Assembly (NCBI GenBank): GCA_037903475.1 | Contig: JBAJFG010000096.1 | Span: forward strand, 620,001-684,000 | Source: Ancylostoma caninum | Taxonomy: Eukaryota > Nematoda > Chromadorea > Rhabditida > Ancylostomatidae | DNA: 64,000 nucleotides | Direction of reading: 5' to 3' | Shown: positions 47,714-60,407 of the stretch, one piece after another | Numbering within the stretch: the stretch's first letter is position 1 | Layout of the letters: every line of letters starts with the position of its first letter | The notes under the pieces: generated by a model | The model's input: the letters and a program-made list of their open reading frames with translations, nothing else | Databases searched by the model: none | What the model was told of the DNA's origin: nothing | Made by a program: the position numbers and the translations under genes

Positions 47714-48992
47714 GGTATGTGAAAAAGTTTCCGCCCTCTAGCGATGAGTGGTTATATCGTTAGCTATCCTTGCAAATACTCTGTAAATCCTACTTCATTT
47801 TGTTGCTTTGACATCTGTCAATAATATTTAGTACATATTTGTTCCGATTTATATCAACATCATTGTGTTTTATGCGATAATCATGCCGATATTTGGGCCA
47901 AGTAAGCGTCATTTGCGCGAAGCACTTCTTTTCTGCTTCAGTTTGAAGAAAACTGCTGCCGAATCTGGCTGAATGCTCATGGAAGCTTATGAGGACCATG
48001 CTCCATCAGAAACAATATGCAAAGAATGGTTCCGACGCTTTAGTAGTGGTGATTTCGATGTTGGAGACAAGCAACGCAGTGGAAGGGCAAAAGCTTTTGA
48101 AGACAAAGAAATCCAATCATTAATTGATGAAGATCATCGCCAAACACAAGAAGAGATTGCCAACTCTCTAAATGTTGATAGATCAACATTTCCATGCGTC
48201 TCAAAGCCATGGAAAAGGTTTATAAGGAAGGCAGATGGGTACCATACGACTTGACAGAACGCGACATGGAAAGAAGAAAAATCATCTGTGAAATGTTGCT
48301 TGACAAACAAAAAAGGAAGGGATTTCTGCATCGTATCGTTACTGGACACGAAAAGTGGATCTATTTCGATAATCCGAAGCGCCGGAAAGCCATTTGCGAC
48401 CGTGGCCAACCATCACAATTGACGCCAAAGCGCAATATCCATGGGAAGAAGGCAATGCTGTGTATCTGGTGGGACCAGAAAGGAGTCATCTATCATGAGC
48501 TGCTTAAACCAGGCCAGACGATCACGGGCGATCTCTATAAAAAGCAAATCATTCGTTTGAGCAGAGCATTGCACCAGAAACGGCCGGAACACGAGACAAG
48601 GCAGCACAAAGTCATTTTGCCGCATGACAATGCTCGTCCACATGTTACAAAAGCAGTGAAGGAGACGCTTGAAGCACTTCGCTGGGATGTGCTACCACAT
48701 GCGGCTTATCCACCAGACTGTGCTCCGTCAGACCACTATTTGTTTCGGTCGATGGTTCACGGGCTTTCCGAGCAGCACTTCCATTCTTTCGGAGGCGTCG
48801 AAAAATGGGTGAGGGAATGGATCGAGTCGAAGGACGAGGCCTTCTACCGCCGCGGCATCCGTCTCCTCCCAGAAAGATGGGCAAAGTTATAGCTAACGAT
48901 TGCCAGTACTTTGATTGATCTATCTGTTTTTTTTCTATTTTGAAAAAACACTCAATTTCGCTTAAAAAAGGGCGGAAACTTTTTCACATACC
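47714..48992 (+). mobile_element. mariner transposon (bandit-like), 1279 bp
   Basis: Inverted terminal repeats GGTATGTGAAAAAGTTTCCG (perfect over 24 bp) lie at 47714 and, inverted, ending at 48992. TA duplications flank them at 47712-47713 and 48993-48994. The interior is filled by one transposase pseudogene. Length, TIR size and DD34D spacing are typical of mariner. The sequence resembles the hookworm element I recall as 'bandit'; that name is from memory and needs a database comparison. The element sits inside a hAT-like repeat, so it is the younger insertion. Confidence 0.95.
47883..48892 (+). pseudogene. mariner transposase, inactivated
   Basis: It encoded the cut-and-paste transposase that binds the element's TIRs and acts in the nucleus. 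The ATG at 47883 opens MPIFGPSKRHLREALLFCFS, the start of the N-terminal helix-turn-helix region. Typical words follow: CKEWFRRFSSGDFDVGDKQR, the linker motif WVPYDL, RKGFLHRIVTG, HDNARPH and YPPDCAPSDHYLF, to a stop at 48892, about 336 codons in all (normal length). The second and third catalytic Asp codons are at 48626 and 48731, with 34 residues between (DD34D). Three lesions are visible. A TGA stop lies at 47970. A frameshift lies at about 48185-48194 (one base missing in ACATTTCCATG). The first catalytic Asp in TGDEKW is His (CAC at 48347). The enzyme must be dead. The TIRs remain intact, so it could still be moved in trans. Confidence 0.95.
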
Positions 48993-49143
48993 TAATATTA
49001 TTTTTGAAATAACTTTTACTACCTATTTGATACTAATATTCTTATTAATTTTATTTCCGTGCAGGTCCCCATATTGACGGCAGCCCCGCTTTTTTCCCAC
49101 GTCCCCCCCCCCCTCCTCCGCCCACTTTCTATGTACGCCACTG

Positions 49144-50689
49144 ATTTACTCTTAAAATTTCACTGTGGAAGTTGACAGCAGGCCAGGTAGATCGGAAATG
49201 TTTCAAAGTATTGTAGATAAGTGGGTACACAGATATTCCTGGAAAGTCGGCAACGAATCTAAGCATAGAAAAAGCCTTTTCTTTTAGCTTTTTCCACCTT
49301 ATACATATGTACCTACAGTGAAATTTCGTCCTTCGGTCTTTTGAAGAATAGAGATATATTTTCCAAACTAGTTTCATATTCGTGGACCATCTTCTGGCGA
49401 CAATATTTACACTTTTCCACGCTGCTGTCATCATCACCGCCAGCAAATGAGCCGTTCTGATTCTCTACTCGTGGTGGCGGTGAATCGCATTACGATATCA
49501 TTGCGACACGTAAGTTTTTATGCTTCTGAAGGGAGCATTCACGGACATTTTGGCCTCTCATATTCTTCTGCATTTCCAGATAGAGCACCAGTTTGGGGAC
49601 GAATACAATGCTTTTTTTAATCACAGGGAGAAGACAGTTTCGATTGCTTATAGTTTGGCCCCTTAGTAAAGGATGGCCGAGTGGTGAGATGGAAGTGGAA
49701 GAAAAACAAGTTTTATCAAGAGGAAATGACATACAAAGGCAGCCATCCTTCTACGCTACAACTCATCCGGTTAAAATAAAATATTAAACCACATATGACA
49801 CCCTTAAGAGTGGTGATTCCCTTGACGGTACAGCATTTCTAAAGTTATTGGAGCCATTGTTCAAGCTCCAGAAAACTCGAAATTTCAAATTATCGTGAGG
49901 GCTGCCCTTGGGACTCTCTTGCTAAAGCTTGAATTCGCCTTACAAAGCAGTAACGTGGACAGCTAGACGCCAGGTATGTAAACAGTGCATTTCGTCCATT
50001 GGCCCCCACTTCCGATCTAACATCTATTCTTGGACTCCACGCTCCAGGACGCTCTGTTTGTTTAGCTAAAACGAAACAAACAAATCAGCCTTGAGATCTA
50101 GCAATTTCGTTGCTAGCTCACTACAGTTCAAGAAGTTATACTGTATACGTATAACCTATCTTCAAAAAAAAAACTCGACTTTTCCACAATGACACTACCC
50201 ACTCAGTTTCACTCAGTTTGACTTGTAATTCCTTCTTGAGAGAGCGTGATTACGACGATTTTGTTCATATATCTGGTTCTGGATGGATAAGCGCCCAGCT
50301 CCGCAGCTAGAGCCCAGAAAGAAGACCCTCAGACATATAGCCGTCTTTGATCCCCTCTGAAACCTATTCAGCCACTCAAGCTCCGCCCAAGCAGCTAATG
50401 CAACGCCGCCCCATCTGCTTATTGCTGGATATCCATTTTCCATATCATACCATCATTACGTGCAGTAGTATTTAGTTCTCTAATTCCCTCAGGAATTCAG
50501 TAGTCTGTTCTGTATTTTGCACTTAAGGGTTGGAAATTCTGAAGAAACACAAGAAGTCCACTTTTTGTTTCTCTTTGCAGCTACTCTGACGCAATTCAAC
50601 GATGTGACAATGCATTTAAGCTAATTACATATTAGCATAATTGTTCTCCTTTGTTTACGAAGGTATCATTCTTCTTCTTGCACGTGCAT
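49144..50689. other. No gene recognised
   Basis: Short unassigned open frames on both strands. No repeat identified. Confidence 0.35.
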
Positions 50690-51380
50690 CGGGTAACTTG
50701 TATGTAATAATAAGTTACACCAACTGACAACTTGTCGGCGTTTAGGCTTGCCCAATGTGTTGTATCGTATACATATCGCGCAAGTGAGAAAACTCGACTC
50801 TCTCTTGTTGACAAGTTGTTCGGCTGAAAGGTTGTCGGCAACTTGCTGACAACCTTTCCAAACGAAAAGCTCGAGGGCAAGTTCTTTTTGAAAGAAGGTA
50901 GGCCACAACTTGTTTCGCATCCTCCTTGCCAACATGTTGTTGTGGGAAAAAACTTACTGGCAACTTGTTTTTGGATGGTATAATGACATAAAACTTGTGG
51001 AAAACGATTTGTTTTTCTATTTCATTACATGGACTTATCCATGTGATTATACAATTTACGATGCGCAGTAATATAAGCAAGCCTACACAAGCCACATATT
51101 GCTCATACAATGTTTAATTTGAGAAAGAGAGATCTCCAATCACTCTTTCTTGATAAAGAATTCCTCTACTTGTTTTTCAAATGATGAGAGTTTAATAGGA
51201 GTGAGATGACATTGCTCGTCGTTAGATACTTTGAGCCAGCTCTGTTGACAAACTTGTTGTTTAAAAGATTGACTGATTTGCTAGTTAAAAGGTTGTCTAC
51301 AAGTTTGAATTTTTGTTTTGGAGCTAAGATGAGTTGGCAACTTATTTCTGGGATTCTGATACGTTTACTTGTTTCCATTT
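50690..51380 (+). repeat. CAACTTGT-rich dispersed repeat, copy 2
   Basis: It aligns in order with 4890-5600. Landmarks are GACAACTTGTCGGCGTTTAG, then CTCGACTCTCTCTTGTTGAC, AAGTTGTTCGGCTGAAAGGT, CACAACTTGTTTCG, GGCAACTTGTTTTTGGATGG, and near the end GCTAGTTAAAAGGTTGTCTA and TTTTGGAGCTAAGATGAGTT. About 250 bp in the middle (roughly 50985-51230) lacks the word and may be an insertion or diverged DNA. No coding sequence was recognised. Confidence 0.7.
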
Positions 51381-54300
51381 GAGCATGTTATCGCTAGCTA
51401 TCCCGAATTTGACCATATTATTAATCCAAGGCGTTATCTTTGGTACAGTCACCATGGACCATCACTAGAACTTCAGTTCTCTAGCGATCCTGGAACTTGA
51501 ATGAGCCTGCTGACAAAACGAGTCTCTACGACCCGCTGGCCCGGCGTATTCCATGCATGGTTGATTACACGATTTTCTAGTTGTTGAATGCCAGAACCTA
51601 GCGCGGCTTTTGCCCTGATGTGGTGTGCTCATGGAGTACTCGTGATTTTTTTTTTGAAGTAATCCTCATGATAGCCGGTGTTTTCCGTGTCTCGTTGCCT
51701 AAGTTTCACTGGTGTCTCTTGACTGAACAAGGAAGCTCTTTGTGAATAACGCACCCTCGTGGCGACATTTTGTGTCTTGTATAGTGTTGTGTTCAAGGCG
51801 GAAGTGAATTCGTATGCTCTTATCCACTATCCATCCATCCATCCATCCATCCATCCATCCATAAGCGGCTCACATCATTGTTTCTTCTGTCCTTCTCTCC
51901 CCAGCACCACTACATACACTGATGACCATGTTCTACTGTTAAACTACACTTTAAATATTCATTGCCCTAAGAGCCTTGAATTGTTACCATTCTCCGCGGT
52001 AAGTCCTTGAAATCGTGATACCAGCACCTTCATCTAAAAATGCATGTCCTGGCGATGAGGTTTGTTCGAACCGCTTTGTCTTTTGTGCGGGTGCCAGTAA
52101 AAACACCTGGAAAAATTGAAACAGGAATATTTCTCACTCCTCCTCCATTAATACGTGCATGAGGAAGTGTTTCAATGCAAACTTATCATGTTTATCACTA
52201 TTCGAGTGAAGCCTGAATGCATGAGTCGTAAATGTCGAGCTGCTAAAAGACGGCTCAGGTTGCCTCATTTTATTCATGAACGAGCATTTCCTCATGTTTT
52301 TGTCGCTGCCACTGGCGAATTAAAATATTCCGCTTTCCAAAGCATAATTTGATCGATACACGGATGTGATTCCTTCTCTTTCATTGAACATGCCGCATAT
52401 TTTTGTGAATTGTGAACTCTGATATGCAAATTACTCGGGGCATTTGGGATATTCATTCGATTCGGATTCATCTAAGAGGTTTACATCCACATTGAGGGAT
52501 TCATGCCTTACAGTAGATAACATTCATTCTTCTGCTTTCCAAACTCGTAAGCTTTTGCGATACTTTGTTGCGTTGTGGGGTTACCGACAGCATTTAGAGT
52601 GTTTTGCATATATTTTTGTTTGAAATTCTTACACTCCATAGCATTCCTTCTCTGCTGTCCATCGCACTTTTCCGATGAGATTTTCTTATTTTTCTTGCGT
52701 TTTTCACCTGTAGCTTAGTTGATTTGCATGCTGTAAAGAATTCGCATGTTCTAGAATCATTAGCCATCTCCGCCCGTGTATGTATGTATATCGTTCCTGT
52801 TGACTAGTTCACTTCGTTATAACTCACAGCCATGGTCTGGACCTTCACTTGTCTCTGATAGTCGTATTGTGTGAACTCCTAGAGAATGATTTGCAACCCT
52901 ATTTATTTGCTTATATCACGCATTTTAAAACTTGTTACAATGATTATGCTTTGCAGCATATTTTTTTTGAAATTCTGTTCTCAGTTCTCTCGTAAAAGTG
53001 AGTTCTGTATACTACTAGATATTCAGTCGCCTCTAGGACGTTGTTGCCCATTAATCTACTTACCTGCTAATTTATTTCTCTATAAGAGTCCTAGATAAAG
53101 GTCCGCTATGTAATAGGTGACTTAGGTGACCGAACTAATTTACACAAAGAGTGGTTAGGCAGTCATCAAACAGCAACAGAGTCATTGCACTAAAAGCGCA
53201 TATACCATATTAACCAAAAACCAGCAAATATAGCTATTCTCGGATTTAAATTTGCATCGTTGGTAGAGCATTACCACCAAAACCAAAACATCTTGAATTA
53301 GCGCTGTTCTCGAGAAAAGGAAGTATTTCTTTAGAATTGTCACGACTTGTGTTCGGATAACATAAAATTCTACGGAAATTTTGAGCGAATATACATTCCG
53401 TCTAGCACGTACTACATTTTCAAGTTTAAGCGTTCCGAACATGACTTTTTTGTAATTTTAACTGTTATTTAGTGGGATTTCGAGACGAATCAGTAAATAC
53501 ATCAATTCTCCTAATATTCTATTTAACAGCTCGGACAAAGCTCAGGATATGTTCTTATTTGCAAGACCAGAAGAGCTTTGATTTGGTGGTTGGATATGCG
53601 TATCAGGTGAATCAGCCCATCTAAACCTAGCACCCGACCACGATTCAGCCCTCTATCATTGTCGAAGCCTGGAACAGAGGCACAAAGTGACTCGGGTCGT
53701 CAACAACATGAGTGGCGAAGGCGACATGTCGGGAGTAGACATTATGAGGAAGTCGAAAAACTAGGGCATACTAGTTAAGGGCTATGGCATTTGCATGAGT
53801 GAGCAGTGGGATGGGCTGAGTGCACGCTCGCCAGTTGACGTGGAAAGTTCATTCACCTCGTTCCGATTAGTTCAACTATTCATACTATTACAAATAGTGC
53901 AAATGTTCACTTCCGACATTCCCCTCTTGTCTCCGGAGAACGACTAGGCCATTCTAAGCGTTCATTAGTTGCCTATCGTCCGTAGAGTCTGTGGACATTA
54001 GCGTTTAACGCTGTCCCAAGACGGGATGGCGAAAACATTCTTTTGTATCGAATCTTTAGAATATTTAATCCTACGCGCAATGAACTATGTATGTAGCGTA
54101 GCCGAGTATTGAGTTCTTGCACTTTCTTCTACAATTCTACGCTATGAATATGTATGTACATGTATGTAGAGTGTGTGGGTTGAAGGAAGGAGGTAAATCT
54201 TATAAAGTTGCCTCACTGATGGCGGCTACTCCAAAGGTTATGAAGAAATCCACAAAAAAATAGACAAGTAAATACGTAGATAAATCCATTGGTTCTTCAA

Positions 54301-55578
54301 AAAATTCTCACATTTCTCACCGAGTTCTCACAACTGTCCTCTCTTCTCGCTACAGTTTTGTTTTTTTTTTCATGGACTCAGCTTCTGGTGTTAGTACTGA
54401 GCAAATACTTGACCGCTTTTTCACTTATTAACCTCTTTCCGATAGTATCCTCATCTTCTGCTTCTCTCCTCAAGGAATCTAATGTTGACTCAATCTAAGA
54501 TGTGCTATTGAGCAGTATTAATGAGCAGATCTGTTCACTTGTTCTTGCTATTTCTACTGTTAACAACAGTTTGTTTTCCAAAAGACTTATTTCTGGACCT
54601 GTACACATTTGAAGAGCTCTACTTATAGCGCAGATCTTGATTCGCAGATCTTCTCCACAAAATTTTTTCTAGTTTTTAAGTCTATTATCAACAAATCTAA
54701 TTCTCTAACCTAGTAATACAGAACCCGTCCTCTAAAATGTCCGTAGGAATCCGTGAGATTGCAAATAGAAGGAGTAACGAAGACAACCTCCGGGAGCGAA
54801 AAATTGGGAGACTGCGTCATCAGACCGCATTTGAAATAATTTTTCTCTGGAAGGTGGTGTTCAACCAGTTCCCGAGAGCCAATATTGGCTGAAAGAGTTG
54901 TGGAACATCAGAGATTTTAAAACCATTCACAAACACTCTTTTATTGTTGGTATTGATCACAAAAACCAGCAAAATCTTCACCCCAGATACAACGGCAATT
55001 CAGACCGTGTTAAACATTTGGTGGTCCAATTCATATTATGTTTTCAGTTATAATGACCGAGCCCTAAACTACCACATATAAAAACGCGGATTCGTCGAAA
55101 GTGCACCCCAGAGAAACTTGTGAGGAACGAGATGGAGACCAACCAATAGCGGCTTTACTAGTCCGTCACCAGAAAGTTTTCGCAAGTCTGTACAGAGCGA
55201 ATAGACGTTAATTTGGAAATTAGCTGCAGTTTACGTTAGAAATGGCTTAAGCAAAGAAGCTTACAAAATAGCGCGTGGATTCGCTCAATAGACCTAATTG
55301 CGAGACGGCAAAAATGTACGCACGGGTAATTTTTTATTCAATTTTTTTTTCATGATTTTTTGTATTATTTTTATTTAATTGTGATTTTCGCACCCTGCGT
55401 AAGAGAAGTGATGTGATGAGCTTAACTATGACTCAAAGACTCAGTGCGTTATTTTGCAAGTCTTTCTTTGGAGAGCTTTTATCAATTTCTGAGATCATAG
55501 CAGTTCCTGGAAATGGCCAAACTGAGATCATTGATAGTTTTGGTGTCTACGTATCATCAAGCGGTGGTAAGCGGTAGA
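51381..55578. other. No gene recognised
   Basis: More than 4 kb of mostly AT-rich DNA with short open frames. It includes an ATCC microsatellite (listed separately). Around 53580-54030 the GC content is somewhat higher, but no frame is recognisable. Confidence 0.35.
51826..51862 (+). repeat. (ATCC)n microsatellite
   Basis: About nine perfect CCAT units in a row. Confidence 0.95.
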
Positions 55579-55938
55579 GTATCCCCAGACTTCGCCAGCA
55601 ATCGTGGCGATCGCCACGACAGCCGGCTGTCGTCGCGATAGCAACGACCGCCGGCGATCGCCACATGGATAAAGTGAATGAGGAGAACCCAGACGTCAGA
55701 AGGATGATAATAAATGGGGCGTGACGATCGATAGGCATCGATTCCACTACATATAACTATCGCTCACATCACCAGTTCATTTTGAGCATATCTTCGAGAG
55801 TACGGGCGATGAGCTCCGTTTGGCAGCGATCCATGGCGATATGACGTGCAATCGATACGTATCATTTCCACGATCCTTATCTCTTACATCGCTGGTTCAT
55901 TTTGATTCATTTTGAACTGGCGAAGTCCGGGAATACTC
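55579..55938. repeat. Inverted-repeat block with stacked palindromes
   Basis: GAGTATCCCCAGACTTCGCC at 55579 is matched, inverted, by a segment ending at 55938 (22 bp, three mismatches). Inside, CGTGGCGATCGCCACG (55603-55618) and GACAGCCGGCTGTC (55618-55631) are perfect palindromes back to back. A segment containing ACATCACCAGTTCATTTTGA near 55765 recurs near 55884 as ACATCGCTGGTTCATTTTGA, a tandem duplication of about 119 bp. This looks like a composite non-coding element. No superfamily is assigned. Confidence 0.6.
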
Positions 55939-58900
55939 GTAGTCAGCGTCTGCCTTTGATATTTTTCCAAACGCAGACTTCTTTATTACCTGATAAGTTT
56001 TGCTAAATAACGCCGCCCCAAACCACTCATCTAGAATTTTGAGGAAGGTGAGAGAATTGCAGAAGTGATTTTATTGCAATAAAAATATTTGTTATAACTG
56101 CGGATTTCGGATGTAGCTGCTATGTCATGCTCTTCCTTGAGCGATAGTGCAGGAAAGAGAGTGGGTGGCGTAGGAGAAAAAGTTAAGCCTTTCGCCAGCC
56201 ACTCCGAACCTTAAAATCAAATTCCTCTCGGAATTGATGAAAAAATTCGATGAATACAAAAACAACCATTTTTGTGGTTAAAAATGTGGTTATCTAGCTA
56301 ATCATTAGTAAGTGCAGAACTTCTAGTTATTTTCACCGTTCGACTTCTGAGGAAATGCTCTAAATTGTTAATACATATCGTTAGCCTGAATTGAAGAAAC
56401 GTTAACCGCGCAAACTAACTATACGTAGTTAGAGTGACTGGCTTCCCCATACACTGCGTAATGCTGGGAAACCCTGGATGTGGGAGTACATATGAGGCTT
56501 GCTAACCCGGCCTTGCATGCTTACATGTATGTACGAGATTTTTTTTTCGTAATTTTTTCGTTCCAAGACTTGGCGATTCCTATGTGGTTTCAGATTGCAC
56601 TAGTAAATGTTTCTCAGTGAGCATTCACTTCTCCTGGTGTAGGAAATTTTCACCTTCACAGGTTTTGGAAATCTCCAATGGTCGAAGTTCACACAAAATT
56701 TGATGCTCATTATCACTTTCCGGTTTTTGCCAATGTTCTGATGATTTGTCTTTGGTTCCTCCCATATTCAAATTTAAAAGTACAATTCTTGAACAACATT
56801 TTCTAATTTCCCTCTATAAATAACAAATACCACTATTTAGATCAGTGAGCGCTCACGTGTTCTCTGTTACTTCGAAGTGGATGGTGTTCTAATGAGTCTT
56901 AGCCGGTTTGCTCTTGCCGAGTTCGGTCGTTGCCTACAAATGACATCTTCATTTACATAACGTGGACCTCTTATCATTCTCCTGGCGATTCGCACTATTT
57001 CTGCCGCTACTATTCGTGTTACTCATTCTGATTTGCGGAAGGGATCAAAAACGAGCTTAGTCTTGTTGTTTGGATGTTTCGACTTGCTCTGCTGAACGCA
57101 TTTCCTTCTATGTACAAACAATAGGCGATGTGGTCTCGGCCCCATTACATAGCGATGATCAGCAGCACTTTTGTCAGAGAAGTACCTCACCAACATTTAG
57201 GAGAACCCCAGGCTTGCAGTGAGACCACTCTGATTAGTAACAGTTTTACCTATTTCACCCGAATATTTATGATTATAATAGTAGGCGTGCGTTCAATGAC
57301 CTCTCAGTAAATCCGAGAATAATCAATAAAGCCATAATTCGATATTTTTGTGCCAAATTTCCATGAAATCCTTGTCCAGCGTTCTGGACAACTCCTGGTT
57401 ACTACACACCCTGAGCGAAACTCGAAAAAAAAAACAAAATCAATAAATCAGTAAAATAGCTGTCACTTTCGTGATCCGCTCGCTGTACAGCATCAAGAGC
57501 AATATTTTGACCTAGATTGGAGCAAAGGCTTCAAAAAAATCGACAGAATCAATCACTAAATCGACATTCGAATCGACGATTTCCAGCGAGAAGAGCCTTA
57601 GAAGCTCAGCCATATTAGGGAGATGTAGCGTACTTGTGGGTTCCAATGCTCGCTTCCTGCTGTGTAACAAATGCTCTAATGATGCCTTCGCTACATAGTA
57701 TGAACCTGACGCCAACGCATGTCCTCAAGACTTTTGAGAAAGTGTTTTCAAGCGTACTCGCACTGTTATATATATATATATATATATATATTTATTTATA
57801 TATATATGGATTTGTGACAGCGTAAGGGCTATTGCCGCCCTTGGAAGGGAAGGGTTCCACGGAAAAATCTATGTTTTGGTGTAGTTGGTCCGTATTCCAC
57901 ATTTATGATGTTATGGAATGAAGACGAGTTCGATGCAATCACTTTATTTCATGCCGCCTCAGGTTTCACTACCCTCCCCCCCCCCCGCCTCCCACTCGCC
58001 TTCCCCCTCCTCCGAAGTTAAGCAGAGAACAACAAAGCGGATTGTGCCAGATGTGTAGTCACTTCTGAGCTTCTAAAACAACCTTGGAACTGCTCTGAAA
58101 TCTCGAGAAAATGTCACATTTGTTATCAAACAATGTAGCCTATGCGGTATGTAGTACTTGTTCAAGATTACTCTGAGAACTGCTCCCACTTCGTTGACCC
58201 CACATCTTCCCTATTTGGACTTGAATCGATGGCCATCATGGATGACTCCTTATGAGCGGGAACAATGAGTTCTTATACAAGACTGGCGGTGTCCAACCTA
58301 AATTATTCTTCATTACATATGCATGTATGTTCATTCCACCTTGCTTATCCAGACCGATTGGACATTCCCACACTAGTTTAGCGCGTCTAGTGGTCGTTTT
58401 GGCTATCCTGGTCTTTGATTAAAATGTGCGTCTGCCAATGAGAGAATGCGTATCCGTTCCCAATTCCGGTTGTTTATTTGAGAAGCAGCTCATTCCACTA
58501 AACATTCCAATCATCAGGGGGGAACTGCGAAGCGGGTTCCGAGTGAATCCTGTGTTTTTCAAACTGCAGTATGTATTTCAAGAGTCGACATCACTGTGAG
58601 TAAGCCTATGTGCCTCGAGTGTTATGTTGCATCTCACTGATTAGACCACGATAACTACTGTGAGCGTGCCTGAACAGTGACATAGAGAATGCCGATGCGC
58701 AGTGCCATTAAATGGCAAAGGGAAGTGCTACTAATCGGCATCACAGTTCTTTAGGTTCAAAGCAAGCACAGACAAAAACGGCATATCAGCCGATAACTCC
58801 TGTTATTGACTGCCGTTTGGGCCGAGTTTTTCAAACGATCGTTTCAAGCCAATTTCCGACAAGTAGGCGCGACGTTCTCGACGGTGAGCCTCAGCCTCTG

Positions 58901-59962
58901 CTCCGCTGCGTTGCTGCATTTTGTCCTTCCTTCTGTTTTTTTTTAGATTGCCTGCCTTTGTGACGCGTAAGGTAGGCACTCCTTTCTCAGCAATAAGTGA
59001 TTGTTCATTCTAGGCCCGTATGCATGAACATCCCCTCAGAGAAAGGGATTAACAGTTAAGCATTGCAGCGATCTCCAGCAGGGTTCGCTCTTCCCCCTTC
59101 TCTCGATCCCCGTATGCATGAAGCGAGCGGATCCCTTGAGGGGAGAGAATGCCTAGGTGCCTCCTTTACGAAGCTTAGGAGTTCGAGAGGGCATCACTCT
59201 CACCCATCAACTTTTTCCTCTCAGAAATTCAGCTTTTTTCGTGCTTGGCAAATCCTTAGACGGCGCTTTATTCAACTTTAATGATTTCTCAATTCATCAT
59301 GTGCATCATCCATTTTCTAGTGTCCACTATTTCCCCTTCGAGTGTATCTGTTGCACCTTCCATCTCTGACTAAACTTCAAAATTTCAGCTTGACTTAATA
59401 ATTGATATTTTTTAATCTATGCATTCTCAGTGGCATTTTCAGACGAGGCTTCGATACTAATACCGTAGCTGTCTGTAACTGCAACGAAAGTGATGGAGTG
59501 AAATCACCAGTGTCACTAACAATGAAGTGAACTACGAAAATGTTCAAAAAGATGGGGGAAATGCACTTTTTGGCGTTTTTGCACGAAAATTCAGATTTCC
59601 CAGAATAAATATTATTAAGTATTATTAATAATATTATATAATTATTGCGGGTCTAACCATCTATGTACATAGCTGCTTCTGCATTCATTCAAACGACTTC
59701 TTCAATAACAGAAATTCTCCTACAGGAATTCCTCGAAACTATTCTTTCTGGTCGCCATCCAAAATTCAACGTTAGTGCTTATATCACTCAACATCGCGTG
59801 TGAAACGGGCTCTTCAGAAATGCTCGTGAATTGAACAATGGGATGAGAAAACCGTCAGAAGATTCTTCAAGACTGCTCATTTGCAGAAATTTGGTTGAAG
59901 CACAATCAAGCGCATTTACGACTGCTTAAATTTGAGTCTATGGTTCAATTTAGGCTCCAACG
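55939..59962. other. No gene recognised
   Basis: Short open frames only. It contains a TA microsatellite (57767-57806) and a C13 run near 57975 in a pyrimidine-rich patch. CCGTATGCATGAA occurs near 59013 and 59110 as a short direct repeat. Confidence 0.35.
57767..57806. repeat. (TA)n microsatellite
   Basis: TATATATATATA runs interrupted once by TTTATTTA. Confidence 0.95.
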
Positions 59963-60012
59963 ACCGACCCATTCTCGGGGGGAGGGCGCCCCCCCCGGGA
60001 ATGGGTCGGCAA
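59963..60012. repeat. GC-rich hairpin at the edge of a hAT-like copy
   Basis: CCGACCCATTCTCGGGGGG and its near-perfect inverse CCCCCCGGGAATGGGTCGG (one mismatch in 19) face each other around AGGGCGCC. The right arm belongs to the hAT-like copy, so the left arm looks like an inverted duplicate of its edge. It could arise from fold-back synthesis, or be an assembly artefact. Confidence 0.7.
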
Positions 60013-60239
60013 ATTTTTGAAATTACTTTACAATACATATAAAAATCTTGTATTAGCTTATTTTTACTGGTTTATTTTTGATATTATTTTTAATATAATT
60101 TTTATTAATTATTTATTATTATAATTAATATTTTTATTAATTTTATTTGCCGTCTGGCTCCCCAAAACGGCGGAGACCCCACTTTTATTCCCACGCCCCC
60201 CCCCCCCCCCCTCCTGCCCACTTTCTGCGTCAGCCACTG
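59985..60239 (-). mobile_element. CAGTGGCGGA-family hAT-like repeat, copy 4
   Basis: Read on the minus strand from 60239 it begins CAGTGGCTGACGCAGAAAGT, then a G-rich run, GTGGGGTCTCCGCCGTTTTG, GGGAGCCAGACGGCAAATAA, the AATATTAATTATAATAATAA tract, and TAAGCTAATACAAGATTTTT. The first part agrees with 17935-18120, and the rest with the copy split by the mariner at 47590. The far end runs into a hairpin and does not show the second CAGTGG terminus. Confidence 0.8.
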
Positions 60240-60407
60240 AGAAATACCTATACACATTTATGCATTACTATTAGGTTGGTGCATATTTAGTACTGTTATT
60301 CTCTAGACTTCTTTTCTTCTTGAAGATTAACGCTTCTCGAACTGTTTCTACAAAGACGGCTGAAGAACAATTAGCAAAGCAAAGTTGAAAAATTTTCAAG
60401 TATGTAG

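Larger units (their letters stand above)
47590..49143 (-). mobile_element. CAGTGGCGGA-family hAT-like repeat, split by a mariner
   Basis: The left piece (47590-47713) starts TAGTGGCGGACGCAGG and includes GGATCGCCAAATTTTTGGAA and CTCGTATTAGTTTATTTTAA. The right piece (48993-49143) ends with C-rich DNA, GCCCACTTTCTATGTACGCC and ACTG. Joined across the mariner, the pieces follow the copy at 59985-60239 in the same order and orientation (GGTCGGCAAATTTTTG, CTTGTATTAGCTTATTTTTA, then TTATTAATTTTATTT, then CCCACTTTCTGCGTCAGCCA). This copy shows both ends, so the family has termini of the form CAGTGGCGGACGCAG. Flanking octamers match only weakly, so superfamily membership is inferred. Confidence 0.75.
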
